Below are positions 1-8,081 of a stretch of 9,102 bases of DNA, one piece after another (the first letter of the stretch is position 1; each line of letters begins with the position of its first letter). The stretch comes from Bacteroidales bacterium UBA3816. Lineage in GTDB: Bacteria > Bacteroidota > Bacteroidia > Bacteroidales > P3. Under the pieces are notes generated by a model. It saw nothing but the letters and a program-made list of their open reading frames with translations. It was not told the DNA's origin and did not search any database. The stretch covers positions 1 through 9,102 of the forward strand of contig DFDY01000141.1 of NCBI GenBank assembly GCA_002368955.1, given 5' to 3'. A program made the translations under genes and the position numbers.

Positions 1-103
1 AAAACTAAAAACTAAAAAGTGATTAGACAGATGCCATGGCAATAAATTACTAAACTATTAAACCAATATATTTTTTAGTTTTTACCTTTTACTTTATCAC
101 AAA
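1..103 (+). repeat. Left copy of ~103-bp inverted repeat flanking lptB
   Basis: This AT-rich stretch is the reverse complement of 984-1085 with only three substitutions and one single-base indel over 103 positions. It begins with ACTAAAA heptads, has a non-heptad centre around GATTAGACA and CAATAAATTACTAAAC, and ends with TTTTAGT-like heptads and TTATCACAAA. It starts at the window edge, so it may extend further left. No ORF of note lies in it. It is a dispersed repeat copy rather than a gene; whether it is mobile cannot be told from here. Confidence 0.9.
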
Positions 104-200
104 CTCTCATCCCCGCCCACCCTTTTAGTTTTTAGTTTTTACCTTTTACTTTATCACAAATTCCCACCCTTTTAGTTTTTAGTTTTTACCTTTTACCTAA
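104..200 (+). repeat. Tandem 47-bp repeat of TTTTAGT-type heptads
   Basis: After a short CTCTCAT piece and the motif CCGCCCACCC (113-122), two units with a period of 47 bp follow, starting at 116 and 163. Each reads CCCACCC, TTTTAGT, TTTTAGT, TTTTACC, TTTTACT or TTTTACC, so the inside of the unit has a 7-bp period. The second unit is truncated at about 198. The same CCGCCCACCC-TTTTAGTTTT junction recurs at 9083-9102. The array lies just downstream of the lptB stop codon. It is not a CRISPR array: there are no spacers. Confidence 0.85.
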
Positions 201-215
201 AAGCGGGCGGGCTCC

Positions 216-965
216 TTAGACTATTGACTGGGTGCGGGCGCGACGGAGGACGAAGTCGCGGCCCAGATATTTCTCACGCACGTCGGGGTCGGCGGCCATC
301 TCTTCGGGGGTGCCGTGGTGGAGGACGCGGCCTTCGTAGAGGAGGTAGGCACGGTCGGTGATGCTGAGGGTTTCGTGGACGTTGTGGTCGGTGATGAGGA
401 TGCCTATGTTGCGGTCTTTGAGGTGGGCAACGATGTCTTGGATGTCCTGCACGGCGATGGGGTCGACACCAGCAAAGGGCTCGTCGAGGAGTAGGAATTT
501 GGGGTCGTTGGCCAGGGCGCGGGCAATCTCGGTGCGCCGCCGTTCGCCGCCGGAGAGCTGGATGCCCTTGCTGTGGCGGATGCGGTCGAGGCCGAATTCG
601 GAAATGAGGGACTCGCACTTCTCGCGGCGTCCCTCTTGGGTGAGGTCCGCGCGGAATTCAAGGATGGACATGATGTTGTCTTCGACAGTCATCTGGCGGA
701 AGACGGAGGCTTCCTGGGCCAGATAGCCCACACCGAGCTGGGCGCGACGGTACATGGGCATTTTGGTTATCTCTTGGTCGTCGAGGTATACTTTGCCAGA
801 GTAGGGCTTGATGATGCCGACTATCATGTAGAAGGTGGTGGTCTTGCCGGCTCCGTTGGGGCCCAGGAGACCAACGATTTCGCCTTGGCGGAGGTTGACG
901 CTCACATCTTTGACAACGGTGCGCGAGCGGTATATTTTGACTACGTTTTCGGTTCGGAGTTCCAT
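216..965 (-). CDS. lptB: LptB, LPS export ABC transporter ATPase
   Basis: This is a 249-residue cytoplasmic ABC ATPase, the usual LptB length. In known systems LptB dimerises under LptF/LptG and powers extraction of LPS from the inner membrane to the LptC/A bridge. All nucleotide-binding elements are visible: Walker A GPNGAGKTT (35-43), Q-loop Gln84, signature LSGGE (137-141) followed by the RRRTEIARAL run typical of LptB, Walker B LLLDEP with catalytic Glu162, and H-loop His194 in TDHNV. Two residues past the signature the family-typical arginines are kept. The ATG at 965 gives a full-length N-terminus. kdsD lies 189 bp upstream on the same strand, so co-transcription is possible, but the leader is repeat DNA: the right inverted-repeat copy ends 18 nt before the start. 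No Shine-Dalgarno is evident, as is normal in Bacteroidota. Close LIV-type ABC ATPases are the alternative; the LPS context favours LptB. Confidence 0.93.
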   Translation of the reverse strand: MELRTENVVKIYRSRTVVKDVSVNLRQGEIVGLLGPNGAGKTTTFYMIVGIIKPYSGKVYLDDQEITKMPMYRRAQLGVGYLAQEASVFRQMTVEDNIMSILEFRADLTQEGRREKCESLISEFGLDRIRHSKGIQLSGGERRRTEIARALANDPKFLLLDEPFAGVDPIAVQDIQDIVAHLKDRNIGILITDHNVHETLSITDRAYLLYEGRVLHHGTPEEMAADPDVREKYLGRDFVLRRARTQSIV

Positions 966-983
966 GTTTTTGAGATTTGAGTA

Positions 984-1085
984 TTTGTGATAAAGTAAAA
1001 GGTAAAAACTAAAAATTATATTGGTTTAATAGTTTAGTAATTTATTGTCATGGCATTTGTCTAATCACTTTTAGTTTTTAGTTTT
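984..1085 (-). repeat. Right copy of ~103-bp inverted repeat flanking lptB
   Basis: This is the inverted partner of 1-103. Read on the minus strand it gives the same order: ACTAAAA heptads, GATTAGACA, CAATAAATTACTAAAC, TATA and the TTTTAGT/TTTTACC/TTTTACT/TTATCAC heptads. It occupies most of the kdsD-lptB gap and forms the lptB leader. On the minus strand it contains TATAAT (1015-1020), which the left copy has as TATATT; I would not call that a promoter without transcript data. Confidence 0.9.
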
Positions 1086-1103
1086 TACTTTATAGTTTAA
1101 AAA

Positions 1104-1156
1104 GGCATTGCATTTGTCTAATCAATTTTAGTTTTTAGTTTTTACTTTATAGTTTT
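1104..1156 (-). repeat. Partial third copy of the flanking repeat
   Basis: The stretch 1104-1155 repeats 1047-1098 at a constant offset of 57 bp with about four differences (for example C at 1068 versus A at 1125). It carries the GCATTTGTCTAATCA block and the TTTTAGT heptads, but lacks the TAAATTACTAAAC half. It runs into the last codon of kdsD: the TAA stop (1155-1157) is shared with the repeat's TATAGTTTTA end. This looks like a local duplication of one arm. Confidence 0.8.
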
Positions 1157-2132
1157 ATATTATTCCTTCGCGGAGGATGTCATGAAGGTGGACGATGCCT
1201 AGGTAGCGGCCTTGGGGGTCGGTGACGATGAGCTGGGTGATGCTGTGGGTGCGCATGAGGTGGAGGGCGGCTACGGCATACTCGTTCTCGGCGATGGTCT
1301 TGGGATGGGGCGACATGATGTCGGCGGCGGTGAGGCCGTCGAGGGGGGCGCCGCCGTTAAGCATGCGGCGCAGGTCGCCATCGGTGACAATGCCTTGGAC
1401 AACATCGGGCCGCTGGGGGTCGACGACGACGGTGCAGCCCAGGCGGCGGGAGGTCATCTCCAAAATGGTGTCGCGGATGGAGGCCGACAGGGGGACCTGG
1501 GGTTTCTCGTTCTGGCGGTAGAGGTCGGCGACACGCATGTAGAGCTGTTTGCCGAGGGCGCCGCCGGGATGGAAGCGGGCAAAGTCGCGGGCGGTGAAGT
1601 TGCGGCACTCGATGAGGGCCACGGCCAGGGCGTCGCCCATGACCAGCTGGGCGGTGGTGCTGCTGGTGGGGGCCAGGTTGTTGGGGCAGGCCTCGTGGGG
1701 CACTGTGGTGAGGAGGACCGTGTCGGCCTCGTGGGCCAGGAAGGAGTCGGGGTTGCCCACGATGGCGATGAGGCGGTTACCGAAGTTTTTCACCAAAGGG
1801 ATGAGGACTTTGATTTCGGGGGTGTCGCCGCTCTTGGAGATGCAGATGACCACGTCGTGGGGTTGGAGCATGCCCAGGTCGCCGTGGATGGCATCGGCGG
1901 CATGCATGAAGAGGGCAGGAGTGCCGGTGCTGTTGAGGGTGGAGACGATTTTGGAGGCGATGTTGGCACTCTTGCCAATGCCGGTTACAACCACACGTCC
2001 GGAGGCCGAAAAAATGGTTTCTACAGCCTCTGAAAAGCTGTCATTGACGAATTTTTCCAGTCCTTCGATTGCTTTTTTTTCATCTGCAATGACGTGTCTT
2101 GCAATGTCTTGTATTTCTATGGAGGTCTTCAA
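1155..2132 (-). CDS. kdsD: KdsD, D-arabinose 5-phosphate isomerase (KpsF/GutQ family)
   Basis: The enzyme interconverts D-ribulose 5-phosphate and D-arabinose 5-phosphate, the first step to Kdo for LPS, in the cytoplasm. An N-terminal SIS domain carries GIGKS (51-55), HGDLG (83-87), SKSGDT (99-104) and HPGGALG (188-194); two CBS domains follow (about 203-258 with TDGDLRR, and 271-323). The four residues reported as catalytic in E. coli KdsD (Lys59, Glu111, Glu152, His193) are all present at a constant offset of 5: Lys54, Glu106, Glu147, His188. The frame stays open to an ATG at 2318, but that would add 62 residues unlike the family and run through the recQ coding region. I therefore choose the TTG at 2132, giving 325 residues (E. 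coli: 328) beginning MKTSIEIQ. It lies upstream of lptB. The start codon is the least certain point. Confidence 0.92.
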   Translation of the reverse strand: MKTSIEIQDIARHVIADEKKAIEGLEKFVNDSFSEAVETIFSASGRVVVTGIGKSANIASKIVSTLNSTGTPALFMHAADAIHGDLGMLQPHDVVICISKSGDTPEIKVLIPLVKNFGNRLIAIVGNPDSFLAHEADTVLLTTVPHEACPNNLAPTSSTTAQLVMGDALAVALIECRNFTARDFARFHPGGALGKQLYMRVADLYRQNEKPQVPLSASIRDTILEMTSRRLGCTVVVDPQRPDVVQGIVTDGDLRRMLNGGAPLDGLTAADIMSPHPKTIAENEYAVAALHLMRTHSITQLIVTDPQGRYLGIVHLHDILREGII

Positions 2133-2167
2133 GGTTAAATTTTTTCTGTAGTTTAAATATTTTTTGC

Positions 2168-2175
2168 TAACTTTG
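2168..2175 (+). promoter_or_regulatory. Candidate Bacteroidota -7 box for recQ
   Basis: TAACTTTG matches the Bacteroides -7 consensus TAnnTTTG exactly and lies 30 bp before the recQ ATG at 2206. No clear TTTG-type -33 box is seen at the expected spacing, so the call rests on the -7 match and its place in a divergent gap. Confidence 0.42.
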
Positions 2176-2180
2176 GACTG

Positions 2181-2188
2181 CAAAATTA
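2181..2188 (-). promoter_or_regulatory. Candidate Bacteroidota -7 box for kdsD
   Basis: On the minus strand this reads TAATTTTG, again an exact TAnnTTTG match, about 50 bp upstream of the TTG start chosen for kdsD. It is 5 bp from the recQ -7 box on the other strand, so the two promoters would overlap and could compete. No convincing -33 box is visible. A start site just left of it would exclude the long 387-residue kdsD reading, whose ATG at 2318 lies upstream. Confidence 0.4.
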
Positions 2189-2205
2189 CATGTTTTTTTT
2201 GGATT

Positions 2206-4410
2206 ATGATAGATTTGCATAGAAAGTTAAAAGAAATATTTGGTTTTGATAACTTTAAAGGAGACCAAGAGGCCATCATCCAGAGTATTTTGGAGGGGAA
2301 GGACACCTTTGTTATCATGCCTACGGGGGGTGGAAAGTCGCTTTGCTACCAGCTTCCGGCCATGATAAGCAAGGGCACGGCCATCGTGGTATCGCCCCTG
2401 ATAGCACTGATGAAAAATCAGGTGGATGCGGTGCGCTACACCTCGGGGCAGGATTGCGTGGCGCACTTCCTGAACTCGTCGCTCTCCAAGGCACAGGCCA
2501 AAGAGGTGAAGGACGACCTGCTGAAGGGGGGCACCAAGCTGCTCTATGTGGCTCCGGAGACCCTCTCGAAGGAGGACACGGTGGAGTTTCTAAAGCAAAT
2601 CGAGATTTCCTTCTTTGCCATCGACGAGGCCCACTGCATCTCAGAGTGGGGCCACGACTTCCGCCCCGAATATCGCCGCCTGCGCGATGCCATCGACAGC
2701 GTCGGCCTCCACTCGCCCATTCTGACCCTCACGGCTTCGGCCACCCCTAAGGTGCAACAGGACATCATCAAGAACCTGCGCATGGAAAACGCGCAGCTGT
2801 TTGTCTCTTCCTTCAACCGTCCCAACCTCTACTACGAGGTGCGCCCCAAACCTGCTGCCAGCATTGATCTGCACAAGGAGATTATCAAATTTATACGCGA
2901 GAACGAGGGCAAGAGCGGCATCATCTACTGCCTCACGCGCAAAAAGGTGGAAGACCTGGCCGAGATGCTGACCCTCAACGGCATCAAGGCCCTGCCCTAT
3001 CATGCGGGGCTGGACAACAAGGTACGGGCCGAAAATCAGGACAAATTCCTCATGGAGGAGGTGGACGTGATTGTGGCCACGATTGCTTTCGGCATGGGCA
3101 TCGACAAGCCCGACGTGCGCTTCGTCATCCACCACGACATACCCAAGAGCCTCGAAGGCTACTATCAGGAGACCGGCCGCGCGGGCCGCGACGGCGGCGA
3201 GGGCAAGTGCATCGCCTTCTACTCCGAGCACGACGTGGAGCGGCTCTATAAATTCTTCACCGACAAGAACATCACCGAGCAGGAGATGGCCGGGCAGCTG
3301 GTGCAGGAGGTGGTGAGCTATGCCGAGTCGTCGGCCTGCCGACGGCTGAACCTGCTGCGCTATTTTGGCGAGGACTACAACCAGGAGAACTGCGGCTGCT
3401 GCGACAACTGCCTGCACCCCAAACCCAAGATTCCGGCCAAGGAAGAGATGCAGTATGCCCTAGAAACCATTTTGGCCACCAAGCAGGCCTTCAAGGCCAA
3501 GGAGATAGTGGATGTGATGATGGGGCGCAAGAACAACAACACCAAGGTCTACCGGCAAGATACCCTGGAGCAATGGGGCCAAGGCAAAGACCACGACGAC
3601 CTCTTCTGGAAGGCGGTGCTGCGACAGGCCGTGTTCGAGAAGCTGGTGACCAAGGAGATAGAGATGTACGGCGTGCTGAAGCTGACCCCCGCAGGCCACA
3701 AGTTCATCAAGAAGCCCTACAACATCTTCGTCACCTGCGACCACAACTACAGCAGCGGCGCCATGGAGGACGAGGACGAAGAGGTGGTGCCCTCGGGCGG
3801 TGCGGCCGCGGCGGGCGACGAAGCCCTATACATACAGCTGAAAAGCCTGCTCAAGTATATTGCTCAGAAAGAGAAACTGCCCCTGCACGTCATCTTCGAA
3901 GACCGCTCCATCAAGGACATGACCATCCAATATCCCTGCAACGTGGAGGAGCTGAGCCGCTGCCAGGGTGTGGGTATCGCCAAGGCTCAAAAATATGGCG
4001 CCCCCTTTGTGGACCTCATCAAATCCTACGTCGAAGACAACGAGATTGAGCGGCCGCAGGACATCGTGGTGCACAGCGCGGCCCATCGGTCGGAGAACAA
4101 GATTTACATCATCCGCTCCATCGACAGCCGCAAATCGCTGGACGACATCGCACGCGGCAAGGGCATGACCATGGACGAACTGATGGGCGAAATAGAACGC
4201 ATCATCTCATCTGGCACCAAACTGAACATCAACTACTACATCGACGAGAATATCGAGCCAGAACACCAAGAGGTGCTGCTCGACTACTGGCGCGAGTCGG
4301 AGAGCGGCGACCTGCAGGAAGCCTACGACGAGTTTGCCGACGACGAGGACTACACCGAGCAGGAAATACGCCTGATGCGCATCAAATTCCTGTCCGATTA
4401 TGGACACTGA
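2206..4410 (+). CDS. recQ: RecQ ATP-dependent DNA helicase
   Basis: This is a 3'-5' helicase of recombination and repair. With the ATG at 2206 it has 734 residues, longer than E. coli RecQ (about 610) and typical of Bacteroides RecQ. Order: helicase motif I TGGGKS (40-45), DEAH box (140-143) within the aromatic-rich loop AIDEAHCISEWGHDFRPEY, motif III TASAT (176-180), motif V IVATIAFGMGIDKPDVR and motif VI QETGRAGRDG (321-330). The zinc site of the RQC region has Cys378, Cys396, Cys399 and Cys402, followed by a winged-helix region (about 404-510), a low-complexity linker (EDEDEE, then GGAAAAG), an HRDC domain (about 539-614) and a charged C-terminal extension to 734. The frame is open from a TTG at 2164, but the extra 14 residues (including the run CKITCFFW) do not look like RecQ and would overlap the candidate promoter. 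The first 25 or so codons are AT-rich compared with the rest. It diverges from kdsD; the next gene follows after 21 nt. Confidence 0.96.
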   Translation: MIDLHRKLKEIFGFDNFKGDQEAIIQSILEGKDTFVIMPTGGGKSLCYQLPAMISKGTAIVVSPLIALMKNQVDAVRYTSGQDCVAHFLNSSLSKAQAKEVKDDLLKGGTKLLYVAPETLSKEDTVEFLKQIEISFFAIDEAHCISEWGHDFRPEYRRLRDAIDSVGLHSPILTLTASATPKVQQDIIKNLRMENAQLFVSSFNRPNLYYEVRPKPAASIDLHKEIIKFIRENEGKSGIIYCLTRKKVEDLAEMLTLNGIKALPYHAGLDNKVRAENQDKFLMEEVDVIVATIAFGMGIDKPDVRFVIHHDIPKSLEGYYQETGRAGRDGGEGKCIAFYSEHDVERLYKFFTDKNITEQEMAGQLVQEVVSYAESSACRRLNLLRYFGEDYNQENCGCCDNCLHPKPKIPAKEEMQYALETILATKQAFKAKEIVDVMMGRKNNNTKVYRQDTLEQWGQGKDHDDLFWKAVLRQAVFEKLVTKEIEMYGVLKLTPAGHKFIKKPYNIFVTCDHNYSSGAMEDEDEEVVPSGGAAAAGDEALYIQLKSLLKYIAQKEKLPLHVIFEDRSIKDMTIQYPCNVEELSRCQGVGIAKAQKYGAPFVDLIKSYVEDNEIERPQDIVVHSAAHRSENKIYIIRSIDSRKSLDDIARGKGMTMDELMGEIERIISSGTKLNINYYIDENIEPEHQEVLLDYWRESESGDLQEAYDEFADDEDYTEQEIRLMRIKFLSDYGH

Positions 4411-4431
4411 TTCTTTTAGATTTATAAGACA

Positions 4432-5283
4432 ATGATCACAACACGGTTGGTTAGTTTAATAGTCACATCGCTGCTGGCCCTGACGGCCAATGTCGCCGCC
4501 GGGCAAGCACAGCCAAAAAACACCGTCCCCGAAGGCAAAGGCGGCTCAGAAAAAGTGGGCATCGTGGCCCACCGCGGTTTCCACAAATACGATGGCTCGG
4601 CCGAGAACAGCATCTATGCCATGCAGCTGGCAGTGGACCATGATTTCTACGGCACCGAGTTCGACATGCAGCTGACTGCCGACAACGTGCCCGTAGTGTT
4701 CCACGACCCACACCTCCAAGGTATGGCCATCGGCGAGACCCACCATGCCGAAATCATGGAGCACCCCGCGGCCCGCCTCTCCAACGGCGAGGTGATGCCC
4801 ACCCTCAGCCTCTTCCTAGAGAGCTATGCCAAGGCGGTGGAAGAGCAGCAACATCGGGGCCGCCAAACACGCCTCTTTTTCGAGATAAAGCCCCCGTCGC
4901 AACCCGAGAAAGTGGATGTGGCCACCTCCATTGTCAAAGAATATGTCACTCGCCACCATCTTGAGAACCAAGTCTGCTTCATCTCGTTCAGCCTGGACGT
5001 GTGCCGCCAATTGGCGAGCCTCATGCCCGAGGCCGACGTGGCCTACCTGGGGGGCGACCGCTCACCCCGCGAACTGAAGGAAATGGGGCTCAGCGGCATC
5101 GACTACCACTACAGGGTGCTCCTGGAACATCCCGACTGGGTGGACGAAGCCCATCAGCTGGGCATGACGGTGAACGCATGGACCGTCAATGAGGTGGACA
5201 TCGCCCGCCAACTGATAGAGCTGGGGGTCGACTTCGTCACCACCGACCTGCCCCTCGAAATGTCAGAATTGGTGCAACAATGA
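4432..5283 (+). CDS. Exported glycerophosphodiester phosphodiesterase (GDPD/UgpQ-like)
   Basis: The 283-residue protein has a Sec signal peptide (hydrophobic stretch about 7-23; likely cleavage after AA at 23 or QA at 26), so it should act in the periplasm. The mature part is a GDPD TIM barrel: His47-Arg48 in AHRGF, the ExD metal pair Glu76/Asp78 (GTEFDMQ), second catalytic His91 (FHDPH), Glu151/Lys153 (FEIKPP), VNAWTVN (247-253) and the closing strand TTDLP (270-274). These enzymes hydrolyse glycerophosphodiesters to glycerol 3-phosphate and an alcohol, using divalent metal. It starts 21 nt after recQ with no terminator between them, and is followed after 53 nt by the thioesterase. No lipobox is present. 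Substrate is not deducible: deacylated phospholipids or glycerol-phosphate polymers are both possible, and the downstream LTA-synthase-like gene makes the second worth considering. Confidence 0.92.
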   Translation: MITTRLVSLIVTSLLALTANVAAGQAQPKNTVPEGKGGSEKVGIVAHRGFHKYDGSAENSIYAMQLAVDHDFYGTEFDMQLTADNVPVVFHDPHLQGMAIGETHHAEIMEHPAARLSNGEVMPTLSLFLESYAKAVEEQQHRGRQTRLFFEIKPPSQPEKVDVATSIVKEYVTRHHLENQVCFISFSLDVCRQLASLMPEADVAYLGGDRSPRELKEMGLSGIDYHYRVLLEHPDWVDEAHQLGMTVNAWTVNEVDIARQLIELGVDFVTTDLPLEMSELVQQ

Positions 5284-5302
5284 TATAGGCACCGCCCACA
5301 CT

Positions 5303-5330
5303 CACAATTCAGAAATCAGAAATCACAATT
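5303..5330 (+). repeat. Four-heptad array in the thioesterase leader
   Basis: Four consecutive 7-bp units, CACAATT CAGAAAT CAGAAAT CACAATT, occupy most of the 53-nt gap and end 6 nt before the next start codon. CCGCCCAC (5292-5299), a motif found beside the other heptad arrays of the window, lies just before them. The array probably forms part of the translated leader; any regulatory role is unknown. Confidence 0.7.
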
Positions 5331-5336
5331 GCAAGT

Positions 5337-5726
5337 ATGATAACAACAGGAATAAAAGGCCGTCTCGAACAGACAGTTACCGACCAGCTCACCGCCGCCC
5401 ATATCGGCAGCGGACTGGTCAAAGTATTTGCCACCCCCATGATGATTGCCCTCATCGAGCAAACCTGCTATGAGAGCGTGCTCCCCTATCTGGAAGAGGG
5501 ACAAGGCACCGTGGGCACCCTAGTGAACGTCACCCACAGCGCCGCCACCCCCGTGGGAATGCGCGTGTGGTGCGAAAGCCAGCTGGTGGAGGTGGACCGC
5601 CGCCGACTGGTGTTCGAGGTGAAGGCCTACGACGAGTGCGGCCTCATCGGCGAGGGTCGCCACGAGCGTTTCGTCATCGACAGTGCCAAGTTCCAAGCCA
5701 AGATTGATGCCAAGAAACCATTATGA
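5337..5726 (+). CDS. FlK-type hotdog thioesterase
   Basis: A 129-residue cytoplasmic single hotdog-domain protein. Its best match by motif is the fluoroacetyl-CoA thioesterase (FlK) family: the catalytic Thr42, Glu50 and His76 of FlK correspond to Thr33 (FATPMM), Glu41 (IEQTC) and His67 (THSAATPVG) at a constant offset of 9. FlK-like proteins hydrolyse acyl-CoAs and are common in organisms that never meet fluoroacetate, so the substrate here is probably a short acyl-CoA, not fluoroacetyl-CoA; that is inference. The family is normally dimeric. It begins after the heptad array, without a Shine-Dalgarno, and its stop overlaps the start of the membrane sulfatase-fold gene (ATGA, 5723-5726), which suggests translational coupling. 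Confidence 0.85.
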   Translation: MITTGIKGRLEQTVTDQLTAAHIGSGLVKVFATPMMIALIEQTCYESVLPYLEEGQGTVGTLVNVTHSAATPVGMRVWCESQLVEVDRRRLVFEVKAYDECGLIGEGRHERFVIDSAKFQAKIDAKKPL

Positions 5727-8081
5727 ATAATCACAGCTTCAAGTCCTCCCTAGCCCGCTACTTGGCCATAGTGGGGGTGTATCTTATCGCCCTGACGGTG
5801 CTCAAGGCGGTGGAATACTTCACGCTGGGCATCGGCGATGCAAGCGTATGGCTCAACGGGACGGTCTATAACCTAGTGGTGGCCTCATGGGCAGCCCTAG
5901 GCATAGGGGGGCTGTACCTGCTTATAAGGCTTCTCTCAGAAAAAGTGGCCACCGCCGTCGTGGCGGGGCTCTTTGCCCTGCTGCTGCTGGCCGAAGTGGG
6001 GCTGACGATGTATGTGCGGCACAACGGCTTCCTCCTGGGGTGCGAGTTGGTGGCACGCCCACTGGGCGAGACCCTGACAGCCATCCGTGGTGCCGTGGGA
6101 GTGCTGCTGCCCCTGGCGATGACCCTCCTGCTGATGGGCGGCTTTGTGGCCCTGGCCTTGTGGCGTGCCAAACGGCCCTCCAAGGCCGCATGGGCCGTGG
6201 CCGTGGTGATGGGGGTGATGATGCTTCTGTCGCTGATATTCAAACTCTCGCACCTAGTAAAGGACCAATACGCCTACTACATCCTCAACAAGACCCACCA
6301 TCTGGTGGCCGACAGCTACGACTACCTGCGCACCTCCCATACCGCCAGCACCTCTGGCGAGGCCACAGTTGCCTACGACGGCGCCCTCGTGGCCGAACTC
6401 CTGGCCACCCATCCCGAGTGGGGGCAACCTATGGACAGCCTCTACCCTCTAGAACGGCCCACCCCCGCGGGTGCTTTTCTTTCGCCCTATTTTAGGCAGG
6501 GCACGGGCCAGGCACCCAACGTGGTCGTCATCCTGGTAGAATCCCTCGGGGCCGACATGATGCACACCGGAGCCATGCCCTTCGTGGACTCGCTGGCCGC
6601 CACCGGCATCTATTTCCCCAACTGCCTCTCCACCACCACGCGCAGCTATGGCGCCGTGCCTGCCATCACCGGCTCGGTGGGCGGGCCCCGCTGTTTCCAG
6701 TTCGGCATCATGCCCGACCACAACTCGCTCTTCTCGCTGCTCAAAGCAGCAGGCTACAACACACGGGTCTATTATACGGGCGACTTCAACTTCGACTGCA
6801 TCTACGAATACCTCAGCGCCCAACAAGTCGACTACCTCTCGCCCCTATATGAAGAGTACAAGCAACTGCCTGCCAGCCAACAAACCAACTGGTGGGGCTA
6901 CGAGGACGACACCCTCTTCCACCGCACCCTGTGCGACCTGGCAGACCTCTCGCGCCGAGCACCGAAAACCCCCTTCTTCTCACTGGTCATCACCATGACC
7001 ATGCACGAGCCAATGCAACTGGCCAACGAAACCCGCCAGCGCGACTATGACCGCCGAGCCTCCCAAATCCCTCATAAAGCGGGCGAGGGCAAACTGCCCA
7101 CCCTCTTCCCAGCCTGCCTCTTCACCGACGATGCCCTACGCCAATTCTTCCGCGACTACAGCCAGCTCCCCGGCTATGAAAACACCCTCTTTGTCGTCAC
7201 CGGCGACCACTCCTCTGGCCGCAAATCGGGCGACCAACTCTCCTACCACCATGTGCCCCTCATCCTGTGGTCACCCCTGCTGGAGCGGAATGCCGAATTC
7301 CAACATGTAGTAACTCACAACGATGTGGCCCCCGCCCTCTACCGCCTCCTCACCACCCACTACGACCTTCCCTCCCACCCCTCCGTCCACTGGTTAGGCG
7401 ACGACCTGGCACCCACCCCCAAGACCCTGCTAGTGGTCAACTACGTCCATTCCATCCAAGAAATCGTCTACCACAGCTACTACTACCAGGCAGCCAGCCG
7501 CACCCAGCCCGAACGCCTCTACCATTTCGGAACCAACCTGCTGCTGCACCCCTGCACCGATACCACAGCCATGCACACCTGCCGCCGACAGCTGGAACTG
7601 ATGCGCTACCTCTACTCCTACACCTACCTCACCAACCACCTCACCGCCCATCCCACAGCCGCACGAGAGTACACCACCGTGCAGAAAGGCTACCTCCACA
7701 ATGAGGTGTGCTATGCCGTACCCTTGGGCACAACGGCCGAGTCCGAGCCCCCGCTGGCCGACATCATCACCGGCCGGCAGCTGCTGGGCACCAAAGACTA
7801 CAGCACTGTCCGCGTCACCATAGAGGCCGATGCCACAGTCGAAGGCAACTGGGGCATAGACCAATACCCCAACCTCATCTTCAGCCTCGGCAGCCAGTGG
7901 TACTTCACCCCCTCGGCCAAAGCCATCTCCGGCGACGGCCGATTCTACGCCACCAAAGAATTCGCCCTCAACCCAACTCAGAACAACAACCTCCACGTCA
8001 GCCTCAACGCCACCAAAGACCCTCACAACTGGCAGCCCGGCAGCAGCCTCACCCTCTCGAACATACTAATAACAATAGAAT

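Noticed and set aside
1..200. CRISPR array
   Set aside because: Repeats are immediately adjacent, of 7 and 47 bp period, with no unique spacers and no cas genes.
112..211. Terminator hairpin of lptB from CCCGCCC (112-118) with GGGCGGG (205-211)
   Set aside because: Only 7 bp of pairing around an 86-nt loop, and no suitable U tract; the match comes from GC-rich repeat ends.
1..1085. Transposon carrying lptB between inverted repeats
   Set aside because: No transposase or integrase is present, lptB sits in its expected LPS context, and target duplications cannot be examined because the left arm touches the window edge.
1212..2033. Long plus-strand open frame (273 codons) opposite kdsD
   Set aside because: Low-complexity Gly/Asp/Val-rich translation opposite a well-supported gene in GC-rich DNA; a shadow frame.
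2164..2205. TTG start of recQ at 2164
   Set aside because: The 14 added residues do not resemble RecQ, and the stretch covers an exact -7 promoter box. The ATG at 2206 aligns with the family.
2133..2318. N-terminal extension of kdsD from the ATG at 2318
   Set aside because: It runs antisense through the start of recQ, has no family likeness, and the TTG at 2132 gives the expected length and catalytic offset.
2641..3417. Minus-strand open frame of 258 codons opposite recQ
   Set aside because: Ala/Val/Leu-rich antisense shadow of helicase codons, with no start signal or family.
5337..5726. Specific fluoroacetate resistance function
   Set aside because: The catalytic triad shows the family only; FlK-like thioesterases are widespread and nothing in the neighbourhood concerns organofluorines.
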